NCBI GenBank assembly: GCA_964370765.1
Contig: CAYJKW010000001.1
Coordinates: 34,040 to 98,039, forward strand
Source of the DNA: CAYJBH01 sp964370765
GTDB lineage: Bacteria; Bacillota; Clostridia; Oscillospirales; Ruminococcaceae
DNA length: 64,000 nt
Reading direction: 5' to 3'
A program made the position numbers and the translations under genes. Each line of letters begins with the position of its first letter. Positions within the stretch are counted from its first letter, which is position 1. Below, in pieces: positions 1-7,618 of the stretch. The notes beneath the pieces were generated by a model. That model had not been told where the DNA came from and made no database searches. It saw nothing but the letters and a program-made list of their open reading frames with translations.

Positions 1-272
1 AGGTAGACGGCCGGTGTTTCCACAACAGCTCCAATGCGTATTCTTGCAGTAGATATAGCTTTGCTATTCGAGCTAACACCGTATAGTTTGAAATCACCCT
101 TTGTAGGGGTTTGTATTCCGCAGATAATTCGAATTAGTGTAGTTTTTCCGGATCCGTTTTTTCCTATAAATCCATAGATTGATCCTTTAGGTACATGCAT
201 ACTAAGGTTGTTTATTGCACTAAAATGTTTATACTTTTTACAAAGGCTGCTTGTTGATAGAACATATTCCAT
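1..272 (-). CDS. ABC transporter ATP-binding protein, N-terminal part (runs off window)
   Basis: The reverse strand from an ATG at 272 translates to an ABC ATPase that is cut by the window edge. The first 90 residues contain the A-loop region (KKYKHFSAINNLS), the Walker A motif GKNGSGKT near residue 38, and the start of the helical region. The wording is closest to exporter ATPases of the bacitracin/lantibiotic immunity type (BcrA/LanF-like). It lies 83 bases downstream of an OmpR-type response regulator on the same strand. That is the classical arrangement for two-component control of peptide-resistance exporters (inference). Its permease would lie left of this window. Seen: Walker A and frame. 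Inferred: the transporter subclass. Confidence 0.85.
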   Translation of the reverse strand, partial: MEYVLSTSSLCKKYKHFSAINNLSMHVPKGSIYGFIGKNGSGKTTLIRIICGIQTPTKGDFKLYGVSSNSKAISTARIRIGAVVETPAVY

Positions 273-284
273 TTATTATCTCCT

Positions 285-312
285 ATTATGTTGTTTAGCA
301 TAACAACATAAT
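285..312. promoter_or_regulatory. 11-bp perfect inverted repeat upstream of ABC ATPase gene
   Basis: Arms at 285-295 and 302-312 are exact reverse complements (attatgttgtt / aacaacataat) around a 6-base centre. The dyad sits 13 bases before the ABC ATPase start codon. It is AT-rich with no T-tract after it on the minus strand, so an operator or 5' mRNA hairpin is likelier than a terminator. Confidence 0.5.
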
Positions 313-319
313 ACCGCTA

Positions 320-355
320 ATCTGTAAAGAAATCGGTTAAGAAATCGGTAAAGAA
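320..355 (-). promoter_or_regulatory. Three tandem 12-bp direct repeats, candidate response-regulator binding site
   Basis: Units 320-331, 332-343 and 344-355 are adjacent near-copies. On the minus strand they read ttctttacagat, ttcttaaccgat and ttctttaccgat. They lie directly after the stop codon of the response-regulator gene and ahead of the ABC ATPase gene. OmpR/PhoB-family regulators bind tandem direct repeats spaced about one helical turn apart (known). The 12-base period here is slightly longer than the usual 11. An operator for the adjacent regulator is the simplest reading (inference). Confidence 0.45.
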
Positions 356-1021
356 TTAGTTAAGATTTTTTAGCTTAAAACCAATACCCCATACTGCCTC
401 TATATAATCGTTATTATCCACAGCACGAAGCTTTTTACGCAGATTACTTATATGAATCTTTAACGAGCTTTCGGTGCCATCTGGGGTATCTGCACTAAGT
501 AGGTCAAGGATCTGTGACTTTGTTACTATGGTTGTACCGTTTATCATTAACAGCTTAATTATAGCAAACTCGGTTCTTGTAAGCCGGATCTGCGCTGTTC
601 CTAGTTTCAAAACATGTGTTGCAGTATCTAATATTAAATCTCCATGTTTTAAGATACTCTCATTGACTGTACAAGCTTTACGTAGCTGAACGGCTATTCT
701 TGCAAGCAGCTCATTTGAATCGAAAGGCTTTGTAATATAGTCTACTGCACCGCCAAGTAAAAGTGTAACCTTGCTGTCGATATTAGCGTTAGCACTTACT
801 ACTATTACAGGGATATTATAGATGTCCTGTAACAGCTGCGCACCGGATAAACCCGGTAGCATTAAATCAAGCAGAATTAAATCCGGCCTGTTATTTTTTA
901 GTAGAAGCTGTGCCTCTGTACCGGAATAAGCCCTTAAAACCTCATGTTTATCCCTGGTAATTATTTCCTGTATAATATTTCCAATATCGACATCGTCATC
1001 TACAATTAATATTTTTGCCAT
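356..1021 (-). CDS. Response regulator, OmpR/PhoB family
   Basis: 221 residues. An N-terminal receiver domain carries the acidic pair D8-D9, the phospho-acceptor D52 (in LILLDLMLPG) and the conserved K98 (DYITKPF). The C-terminal part (about 125-221) is a winged helix of the OmpR type (LTRTEFAIIKLL, then SLKIHISNLRKKL and the terminal hairpin ending GIGFKL). All phosphorylation residues are intact. No histidine kinase gene is adjacent inside the window; it may lie beyond the left edge after the ABC genes. The gene starts 30 bases after threonine ammonia-lyase on the same strand, so some read-through is possible. The likely target is the ABC exporter downstream. Confidence 0.93.
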   Translation of the reverse strand: MAKILIVDDDVDIGNIIQEIITRDKHEVLRAYSGTEAQLLLKNNRPDLILLDLMLPGLSGAQLLQDIYNIPVIVVSANANIDSKVTLLLGGAVDYITKPFDSNELLARIAVQLRKACTVNESILKHGDLILDTATHVLKLGTAQIRLTRTEFAIIKLLMINGTTIVTKSQILDLLSADTPDGTESSLKIHISNLRKKLRAVDNNDYIEAVWGIGFKLKNLN

Positions 1022-1050
1022 TTCTTATAATCGCCTTTAAATAGTTTGTG

Positions 1051-2250
1051 TTATTTAATAATATAGCCAAGCTCTCTAAATTTGCGATGGATCTCGGCAA
1101 TGTGATCAGAGTTTCTTGTCTGGATTGTAATATGTAGTGCACACACATTAATATCAGTGTTTTCCTCGGCATAGTTGTGGTTAACCTTTATTACGTTTGC
1201 ACCAAGTTCGGCAAGTAGTCCGGAAACGTCCCTTAACTGGCCGGGCTTATCCAAAAGCTCTATCGTCATGTCGCTAAGTCGGCCGGATGTTAACAAACCA
1301 CGATCAATTACCTTGTATAGTATATTTACATCTATATTACCGCCCGATAAAAGTGCACAAACCTTTTTGCCCTCTATCGGAAGTCGATTAAACATTACAG
1401 CCGCAACCGATGCAGCACCTGCCCCCTCGGTTACTAGCTTTTGTTGTTCCATAAGTGTTAGTATTGCCGCCGCAATCTGATCATCAGAAACGGTTACAAT
1501 ATCGTCAAGATAGCGGCTACACATATCGTAGGTTAACTCAGATGGTTGCTTTACGGCGATTCCATCTGCAAAGGTAGATACCTTTGCAAGTCGTATTGCC
1601 TGTTTTTGCTCAATTGATTTAAACATACCGGCAGCGCCGCTTGCTTGCACACCATAAACCTTGCAATTGGGATTTAAAGTTTTTATTACATAACCTACAC
1701 CGGACGCAAGTCCGCCACCGCCTATTGGTACTACCACAGCATCAAGCGACCGCACCTGCTCTAATATTTCAAGTCCGATAGTTCCTTGACCTGCTATTAC
1801 ATCCTCGTCATCAAATGGATGAACAAAAATCTCTCCACTTTCTTCCTTATGCGCCAATGCCGCTTTATAAGCATCGTCGTAAACGCCATCCACCAAAACT
1901 ACGTTTGCACCATAATTTTTTGTTGCCTCTACCTTAGATATTGGCGAGATGCTGGGAAGAAATATTGTGGATTTAATTTTACGCTTAGCTGCTGCAAGAG
2001 CTACCCCCTGTGCATGGTTACCCGCACTACAGGCAACTACCCCTTTTTTTGACTGATCATCTGTTAAGGTGGACATCTTGTAGTAGGAGCCTCTAACCTT
2101 AAAAGAGCCGGTAAGCTGTAGGTTTTCGGTCTTTAGATATAATCTTGCAGGGGTGTCTATTCTTGTAGCGCGAATAACATCCGTTTTATTTATAACACCG
2201 TTTAATGTAAGCGATGCTTGGTATACCTTTGAAATAAATTGATCTGTCAT
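1051..2250 (-). CDS. ilvA: Threonine ammonia-lyase (threonine dehydratase), medium form with ACT domain
   Basis: 399 residues. The enzyme deaminates L-threonine to 2-oxobutyrate, the entry step to isoleucine or propionate. The PLP lysine is K51 in the motif GSFKVRG; the phosphate-binding glycine loop IGGGGLASG is near residue 177 and SGGNID near residue 303. The last about 75 residues form an ACT-type regulatory domain (MTIELLDKPGQLRDVS). This is the medium-length single-ACT form, shorter than the E. coli biosynthetic enzyme with its double regulatory domain. A clear sigma-70 promoter lies at 2283-2310. The distinction between biosynthetic and catabolic (TdcB-like) roles cannot be made from sequence alone. 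Confidence 0.95.
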   Translation of the reverse strand: MTDQFISKVYQASLTLNGVINKTDVIRATRIDTPARLYLKTENLQLTGSFKVRGSYYKMSTLTDDQSKKGVVACSAGNHAQGVALAAAKRKIKSTIFLPSISPISKVEATKNYGANVVLVDGVYDDAYKAALAHKEESGEIFVHPFDDEDVIAGQGTIGLEILEQVRSLDAVVVPIGGGGLASGVGYVIKTLNPNCKVYGVQASGAAGMFKSIEQKQAIRLAKVSTFADGIAVKQPSELTYDMCSRYLDDIVTVSDDQIAAAILTLMEQQKLVTEGAGAASVAAVMFNRLPIEGKKVCALLSGGNIDVNILYKVIDRGLLTSGRLSDMTIELLDKPGQLRDVSGLLAELGANVIKVNHNYAEENTDINVCALHITIQTRNSDHIAEIHRKFRELGYIIK

Positions 2251-2282
2251 CTATACTACCTTTTTTGTAAATATATTGTACA

Positions 2283-2310
2283 ATTATAACATATAGATGA
2301 AAAAAAGCAA
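2283..2310 (-). promoter_or_regulatory. Sigma-70 promoter for ilvA
   Basis: On the minus strand TTGCTT (2310-2305), a 16-base spacer and a perfect TATAAT (2288-2283). It lies about 35 bases before the ilvA start codon. Confidence 0.65.
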
Positions 2311-2349
2311 ATTTACATATATTTTCAAGCGAACAGGTGATGTCTTTGC

Positions 2350-2378
2350 TTGTTTTTTCTGTAAGTAGATGATATAAT
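2350..2378 (+). promoter_or_regulatory. Upstream sigma-70 promoter (distal) for MATE gene
   Basis: TTGTTT (2350-2355), a 17-base spacer, then perfect TATAAT (2373-2378). A transcript from here would start near 2385 and carry the structured segment 2391-2468 in its leader. Confidence 0.5.
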
Positions 2379-2390
2379 GTACAAGATACT

Positions 2391-2468
2391 ACAGGTAGAC
2401 AGCGCTGATTTTTCCATTATTAAATATCAAGGTTTTAGATATGTTGGTAATATAGCTGCTATACCTGT
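2391..2468 (+). promoter_or_regulatory. Candidate structured 5' leader ahead of MATE gene
   Basis: ACAGGTA (2391-2397) pairs with TACCTGT (2462-2468), and CAGC (2400-2403) continues the stem with GCTG (2455-2458) across a small internal loop. Inside, CCA/TGG (2414-2416/2445-2447) and a hairpin ATATC/GATAT (2424-2428/2438-2442) stack in register. The nested arrangement begins right where a transcript from the distal promoter would start. I do not recognise a known riboswitch class; structure is inferred by eye. Confidence 0.3.
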
Positions 2469-2475
2469 AAATTTT

Positions 2476-2503
2476 TTGACAATTTATAAAGTGTAGGTAT
2501 AAT
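2476..2503 (+). promoter_or_regulatory. Consensus sigma-70 promoter for MATE gene
   Basis: Perfect TTGACA (2476-2481), 16-base spacer, perfect TATAAT (2498-2503). The -10 box overlaps the first in-frame ATG (2502), so transcripts from this promoter begin around 2510 and cannot use that ATG. Confidence 0.75.
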
Positions 2504-2582
2504 GCTGCTAAAACTATATGTAAAACTAAATAATATTATCCAAAGATTTAAAAGCAAAAGAAAAAGCAGTTACGAGATAGAT

Positions 2583-3914
2583 ATGTGTAACGGGCCGTTA
2601 TTTTCTAAGCTGATAAAATTCTCTATACCGCTTGTGTTATCCAGCATACTACAATTGCTGTTTCACTCGGCGGATATAATTGTAGTTGGTCAGTACTCCG
2701 GGCCTACTGCGCTTGCCGCTGTTGGTGCAACCGGTTCCCTTACAAATCTGTTTATAACTGTGTTTATGGGATTGTCGGTAGGTACAAATGTTCTAACTGC
2801 AAGATATTTTGCCGCAAAGAAATTTAAGGATCTTTCCGAGGTTGTTCATACATCGGTTGCAATTAGCCTTTTGTTCGGCATAATACTGTTTTTTCTTGGG
2901 TTGTTTTTTGCCCCTACTCTACTTAGTATGATGGACACGCCGCAAGATGTTATTGGTCAGTCAGTCCTATATATGAGAATATTATTTTTAGGTATGCCGG
3001 CACTATTATTATATAATTTTGGTGCTGCAATTCTAAGGGCGATGGGGGATACAAGGCGTCCTCTTTACTACCTTTCTATCTCTGGAGTGATAAATGTTAT
3101 AATTAACCTGCTTTTAGTTGTTGTAGTCGGCATGGGGGTTGAGGGAGTTGCAATAGCGACTATCGTTTCCCAATACCTATCTGCCTGTATGGTGCTTAAC
3201 TGCCTTGTAAAATGTCCGGCTGTCTATGCTGTGGTATTAAAACAGATTCGTATACATAAATCAAAGTTAATCGAGATACTTAAAATTGGCCTTCCGGCAG
3301 GTGTTCAGGGCGCAATGTTTACATTTTCTAATGTACTTATACAGTCCTCTATTAACTCGTTTGGCTCTACCGTTGTTGCCGGAAACACCGCCTCGGCTAA
3401 CCTTGAAGGATTTGTCTTTGTGTCCCTTAATGCATTTCATCAAACTGCAGTTAGTTTTGTGTCACAAAATATGGGTGCAAAAAAATATTCCCGCATTCCT
3501 AAAATTACCGGGCTATGTATCTTGAGTGTTGCGGTTTTAGGCGGTGTTATGGGTGGTGGGTTTATCTTGTTTTCCCAGCCACTACTTAGCCTGTATAACA
3601 GTGATCCGGATGTTATAGTACACGGTGTGACACGTTTGACATATATCTGTTCCGGCTACTTTATCTGTGGTATTATGGATGTAACTATAGGTGTGCTTCG
3701 TGGAATGGGTTATTCGTTTATATCAATGATAACATCTACTATCGGGGTATGTGGGGTTAGAGTTGCTTGGGTATACACGTTGTTTAAATATACAAATAGT
3801 CTTGAGGTCTTGTTTTTATCCTATCCGACAACATGGAGTATAACAGCGGTAGTAAGCCTTGCGTTGTTTGCATATGCCCAACGAAAACTACCTAAAGAGG
3901 GTGCGCTGATATAA
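2583..3914 (+). CDS. MATE family multidrug/cation antiporter
   Basis: A polytopic membrane protein with about 12 hydrophobic segments and the MATE hallmark N-terminal region (PLFSKLIKFSIPLVLSSILQ, then DIIVVGQYSG). MATE proteins export drugs, toxins or metabolites against Na+ or H+ (known). The open frame extends back to an ATG at 2502, but that codon is inside the -10 box of a consensus promoter. I therefore chose the ATG at 2583, giving 443 residues, the usual MATE length and N-terminus (MCNGPLF). The ribosome binding site there is weak. If the distal promoter at 2350 is used, the 2502 start could also be translated. Substrate is unknown. Confidence 0.9.
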   Translation: MCNGPLFSKLIKFSIPLVLSSILQLLFHSADIIVVGQYSGPTALAAVGATGSLTNLFITVFMGLSVGTNVLTARYFAAKKFKDLSEVVHTSVAISLLFGIILFFLGLFFAPTLLSMMDTPQDVIGQSVLYMRILFLGMPALLLYNFGAAILRAMGDTRRPLYYLSISGVINVIINLLLVVVVGMGVEGVAIATIVSQYLSACMVLNCLVKCPAVYAVVLKQIRIHKSKLIEILKIGLPAGVQGAMFTFSNVLIQSSINSFGSTVVAGNTASANLEGFVFVSLNAFHQTAVSFVSQNMGAKKYSRIPKITGLCILSVAVLGGVMGGGFILFSQPLLSLYNSDPDVIVHGVTRLTYICSGYFICGIMDVTIGVLRGMGYSFISMITSTIGVCGVRVAWVYTLFKYTNSLEVLFLSYPTTWSITAVVSLALFAYAQRKLPKEGALI

Positions 3915-3963
3915 GTTTAAAGGATGAGCCGTTTAAAAGGGACTGATGATGACACAAAATAAA

Positions 3964-3996
3964 AGGTGGTATCCCTTGTGAAAAGGTATACCACCT
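3964..3996 (-). terminator. Terminator for the chromate-transporter operon (possibly bidirectional)
   Basis: Arms aggtggtat and ataccacct form a 9-bp stem, with cctt/aagg pairing further in. On the minus strand the hairpin is followed by ttttatttt. It lies between convergent genes. Confidence 0.65.
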
Positions 3997-4044
3997 GAAA
4001 AACAGTTATATTAGCAGTTTAACTTACGGTTTGTAGCAAATCCG

Positions 4045-4596
4045 CTAGGCAATTCCAAGAAGATACAGTGCCAAACCAATTAATCCGCCACCGCCGATAA
4101 GCGCAACCATTCCAACCTTAAACTTGCGATATGCTATAATGGCAACTGCAACCATGGCCATAAAGATAAAGTCAAGGTTTCCTTGAACCGTAAAGATTAC
4201 GTTTACAAGTATGCCAAGCGAGGCCACTGCAATCAATCCGGTAACAACCGGCTTTAGCAGTGTTAGGGTATCCTGCATAATGCTAAGGTCGCGGTAGCGG
4301 AAATACAGTTTGCAAAGTATAAGTGTAATTATTATAGAAGGTGTAATTATTCCAGCAGTAGCGACTAGTCCACCAAGAGGGCCGGCAAGTTTTGATCCAA
4401 CAAATGTTGCGGAGTTTAGGATTATTGGACCGGGTGTAAGTTGGCTAATGGTAACAAGGTCGGCAAATTCGGTTGCGGTTAACCATGCTTTTTGTGTGAC
4501 CGTTAGATGCTGAATAAGCGGTAGAATGGCATAGCCACCACCAAAACCAAGCCCCCCTACAATTAAAAAGGAGATATATAACTCTAAAAAAATCAT
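4045..4596 (-). CDS. chrA: Chromate transporter subunit (short CHR protein)
   Basis: 183 residues, a single CHR (Chromate_transp) domain with five to six hydrophobic segments. The family signature GGLGFGGGYAILPLIQ is at residues 14-29 and the second motif QLTPGPIILNSATF at about 51-64. Short CHR proteins work as pairs with opposite topology and move chromate or other oxyanions across the membrane (known). Its start overlaps the preceding CHR gene by 4 bases (ATGA), so the two are translationally coupled. It is the last gene of an apparent six-gene minus-strand operon. Chromate itself need not be the natural substrate. Confidence 0.9.
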   Translation of the reverse strand: MIFLELYISFLIVGGLGFGGGYAILPLIQHLTVTQKAWLTATEFADLVTISQLTPGPIILNSATFVGSKLAGPLGGLVATAGIITPSIIITLILCKLYFRYRDLSIMQDTLTLLKPVVTGLIAVASLGILVNVIFTVQGNLDFIFMAMVAVAIIAYRKFKVGMVALIGGGGLIGLALYLLGIA

Positions 4597-5198
4597 TTTT
4601 TAGCCTCCTTTTTTACATCTTTTTTTGCATTCCTAATATGCCTGAACACCGAGATGCCACCGAAGATTATTACCGATGAAAAAACCATCAGCGCCGGATT
4701 TACATTTAAAAAATAACTAAGTGAAAAGGATAGTGCTATTAAAACTGGTGCTATCCATTTTAACTTTTTATAGCTATCTATGGTGTATTGTAAAACAAGG
4801 TCTATCATTATCGCTGCAATAGCTGCGCTCATACCCCTAAATACGGCAGTAACAACGTTGCCATCCGGATCGTTAGCAAAGATAGAGTAGAATGCCTCAA
4901 AAATTGTTACCAGTATAAGTGGTGGAAGGATAGCGCCAAATAGGGCGCAAAAAGCGCCCGGTATGCCTGCAAGTTTATATCCAACTGCAAGGGATGAATT
5001 TACAGCGATGGCGCCCGGACCTGATTGAGCAATAGAGACAAGGTCGGACATCTCGTCTTTATCTATTAATTTAAGATCATCTACATATCGTTTTGTAAGC
5101 AATGGTACCGCAATATAGCCGGCACCTATCATAATTAGGCTGATGAACAGTGATGTTGCGAAAAGGTTAATATAAATATTATCTAATAACTTCTTCAT
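4593..5198 (-). CDS. chrA: Chromate transporter subunit (short CHR protein, partner)
   Basis: 201 residues, the second half of the CHR pair. Motifs are GAGYIAVPLLTKRYVDD at about 26-42 and SIAQSGPGAIAVNSSL at about 55-70, followed by hydrophobic helices and a lysine-rich tail (KKDVKKEAKK). It precedes and overlaps the other CHR gene by 4 bases and starts 17 bases after the M23 peptidase gene. Together the two halves correspond to one full-length ChrA split in two (known organisation in Firmicutes). Confidence 0.9.
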   Translation of the reverse strand: MKKLLDNIYINLFATSLFISLIMIGAGYIAVPLLTKRYVDDLKLIDKDEMSDLVSIAQSGPGAIAVNSSLAVGYKLAGIPGAFCALFGAILPPLILVTIFEAFYSIFANDPDGNVVTAVFRGMSAAIAAIMIDLVLQYTIDSYKKLKWIAPVLIALSFSLSYFLNVNPALMVFSSVIIFGGISVFRHIRNAKKDVKKEAKK

Positions 5199-5214
5199 TA
5201 AACTTCCTATGTTA

Positions 5215-6504
5215 TTATTCTAAAAGCTCGGTAGTAGCCACATCTTCAAAGATACCAGATGTGCCGTCAAATGTACCCCATGGGTTCATGGCATAGCGGT
5301 TTATCTGCAGCTGATAGTGTAGGTGGCTACCGGTTGAATAACCTGTGGTACCCATGTATGCAATAAGCTGCCCCTTTTCAACCATGTCGCCAGTTTGCAC
5401 ATGTAGTGCCGACATATGGAATAAATATGCCTTTAGCCCACCACCATAGTCGAGAACTATTGTGTTGCCACTAAGTTGTAGAAATCCAGCGTATTCCACC
5501 TTTGCATGGTTAGGTGCGATTATAGGAGTTCCCTCCGGCGCGGCGATATCTATTCCACCGTGGTAGCCATCAAACGAACCGTTAATATAACGTGCAAGTC
5601 CATACTCACTTGATATTCTGCCCTCAGCAGGCATTAAAAATGTGCCCTCCCAGTAGATATTATCATCCTTTGTATCGTATAAAGGATATATTATCTCGCG
5701 GTATTCTGCACTTGCCGTAGCACTATCTGCCAAAGCGGATGTGGATGTGTCCATTGTAAAACTTTGGGTTCCATAGTTATGTGCCACAACCGTGATAGGT
5801 ATATCTTTGATATAGTCGCCGACAGTAACAGTAGCCGAATATTTTCCGGGCTCTACAAGATAGCCGGTAGGAATTATAGCGGTATAAACACCTTCACGCT
5901 CTACAAACAGTGTACTTCCAAGCTCACTATCTATCTGTGGTTCAACCCCCTCGGGAAGGTTGTGTAGATAAACCGATATACTTTCTCCCTGTGGTACCTC
6001 GGTAGTGGATACTGTTATTGAGGGAGGTATAACCGGTTCTACTAAGTTATAATCGAACCCATAGCTAAAGGTACCAAAGCTACCATCCTGTTGTACCTGT
6101 TGCTCTATCGTAACCATATAGTTATAAAGCCCAGGTTGGGCAAGCTCGTAATCGTTAAGCTCATCTAGGGTGCCGGAAAAAAGGGCCTCCCCATTAGAAT
6201 AAATGTATCCTTTTACAGTATAACCACCCGGGGCTATGATATCGGGTGGTTGCTCGGTGTTCTCAAGCAAAAGCCCTGTAACATCATAATCCTCGGCTAT
6301 GGTTTTTCCCTGCGGCTGAAATAGCACCGGATAGGTCCATACACTACCCGAGAGTGGCAGGCTTTCCTCCCCTATCGTAATGTTTGGAGGCGCATACGAA
6401 ACAGAGCCTATCGAATTATAATAGCTGTTGTAGATAGAAATTCCGCCTAAAGCTGCAGCAGTTATCACAAATAAGATGGCTACAATAAGTATAATTTTCT
6501 TCAT
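5215..6504 (-). CDS. M23 family (LytM-type) metallopeptidase, membrane-anchored
   Basis: 429 residues from the ATG at 6504, which has an upstream GAGGGG ribosome binding site; a further 19 in-frame codons upstream start inside the preceding gene and are unlikely to be used. Residues 1-30 are a signal-anchor helix. A beta-rich region about 40-300 with repeated Ig-like turns precedes the C-terminal M23 catalytic domain. Zinc ligands are present: HGGID in the first motif and the HLH of GSHLHYQLQ in the last. Such enzymes cut peptidoglycan cross-bridges or peptides outside the membrane (known). It sits unusually between molybdenum-hydroxylase-like and chromate-transporter genes in one operon. Confidence 0.88.
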   Translation of the reverse strand: MKKIILIVAILFVITAAALGGISIYNSYYNSIGSVSYAPPNITIGEESLPLSGSVWTYPVLFQPQGKTIAEDYDVTGLLLENTEQPPDIIAPGGYTVKGYIYSNGEALFSGTLDELNDYELAQPGLYNYMVTIEQQVQQDGSFGTFSYGFDYNLVEPVIPPSITVSTTEVPQGESISVYLHNLPEGVEPQIDSELGSTLFVEREGVYTAIIPTGYLVEPGKYSATVTVGDYIKDIPITVVAHNYGTQSFTMDTSTSALADSATASAEYREIIYPLYDTKDDNIYWEGTFLMPAEGRISSEYGLARYINGSFDGYHGGIDIAAPEGTPIIAPNHAKVEYAGFLQLSGNTIVLDYGGGLKAYLFHMSALHVQTGDMVEKGQLIAYMGTTGYSTGSHLHYQLQINRYAMNPWGTFDGTSGIFEDVATTELLE

Positions 6505-6541
6505 TATTACAAAAACCCCTCGTAAGACAACGTATGTATTA

Positions 6542-7558
6542 TTATTCCTCGCCGTCCACATCGGGTAGCTCTAATGTTTTATGATGCTTTTCCTTGAATG
6601 CTGCAGAAAATTTGCTAAAAAACCCAACTTTTTCTTTAGGCTTATCCTCGGATGACGGACGTTTTTTTCCATTAAGAAAACTTTCGGTAAAGCCTTCGTC
6701 AAATATGCTGGCAGGAGCAATGTTAGCTTGGTCAGCTGGCTGTTGCTGCTCAGGAGATGGGTCGCTAAAAGAGATAGCCTGTGTATGCTCGAACGATGAT
6801 TGTGTAGGCTGTACAGCGTTAGGTGTTTCGATAACCGCTTGTGGCTGAGTAACCGCTGACGGTACTATCTGTGTTGCTGCTACAGATATAGGTTGCGGTA
6901 CTGTTGCTGTTGTGGATTGTGTTGTTGGAATATCAGGTGCCTTAGTAGATATAGTGCCACCTACAACTCTTTCCGATCCCTTAGAAGATGACTCGATAGC
7001 TGTTAGTTGTATAGGCGCATCTTTTTTCTTTGCATATTTTGTATCAAGCATCTCAAGTCTTTTTTCATCCTGTGTGCCCTGTGAGATGTTGAGTGTAATC
7101 CTGCCTTTGCCATACGCTGCGACAATCGCATTAACAACTTCGTCCATATCCATATGGTAGCAAAGCAGTCCTTGCAATGTAGATGCAATTCGGTAACGTG
7201 TAGGCATAGTAGGGGATGCAAGCAATGGTAAACTTGCAATTATTAGCGACTGAATACAGGCAGGACAGTTATCCCCTGCTATATTCATAAATTCTTGCTG
7301 TATATAGGATATATCATCGCCCGACTCGAGCCATTCTATGGTGGTAACATCCCGATTAATCGCACGCGTTACCGGATATATACATGCATCCACCGCAATC
7401 CCATCTATTAATACAATAGATGAGCCACAGGGGTTACAGCTATTTCGTACACTATAACATTTTTGCAGATGCAAAGCCTCACAAAGTGCCGCGCCGGTGT
7501 GGATAAAGCAGCTGCATTCCCGGCCGTTAAGCCTAAAGGATATAACCTCTTTTTTCAT
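6542..7558 (-). CDS. CoxS/XdhC-like [2Fe-2S] subunit, ligand-degenerate, with long low-complexity tail
   Basis: 338 residues. Residues 1-65 follow the plant-type ferredoxin half of molybdenum-hydroxylase small subunits (VLIDGIAVDAC matches the segment before the fourth Cys). Residues 90-150 follow the second [2Fe-2S] half. Ligands are eroded. In the first half C44 and C59 align with canonical Cys but the third position is S47 and the first is N39. In the second half C98, C101 and C133 remain but the last ligand is H135 (C-Y-H for C-R-C). Residues 170-300 are Pro/Gln/Thr/Ala-rich, followed by a charged tail. Electron transfer may be altered or lost (inference). It lies between the FAD subunit and the M23 gene. 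Confidence 0.65.
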   Translation of the reverse strand: MKKEVISFRLNGRECSCFIHTGAALCEALHLQKCYSVRNSCNPCGSSIVLIDGIAVDACIYPVTRAINRDVTTIEWLESGDDISYIQQEFMNIAGDNCPACIQSLIIASLPLLASPTMPTRYRIASTLQGLLCYHMDMDEVVNAIVAAYGKGRITLNISQGTQDEKRLEMLDTKYAKKKDAPIQLTAIESSSKGSERVVGGTISTKAPDIPTTQSTTATVPQPISVAATQIVPSAVTQPQAVIETPNAVQPTQSSFEHTQAISFSDPSPEQQQPADQANIAPASIFDEGFTESFLNGKKRPSSEDKPKEKVGFFSKFSAAFKEKHHKTLELPDVDGEE

Positions 7559-7618
7559 TTACCCGTACGTTCCTTTCTGGTGTGTTGCTGAATGTGTTTT
7601 TATTGCAGAAAAACAGTA

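Noticed and set aside
320..355. CRISPR-like repeats
   Set aside because: The three 12-base units are contiguous with no spacers and no cas genes occur in the window.
4045..5198. Single ChrA gene broken by a frameshift
   Set aside because: The two halves overlap by ATGA with separate starts, and paired short CHR proteins are an established arrangement.
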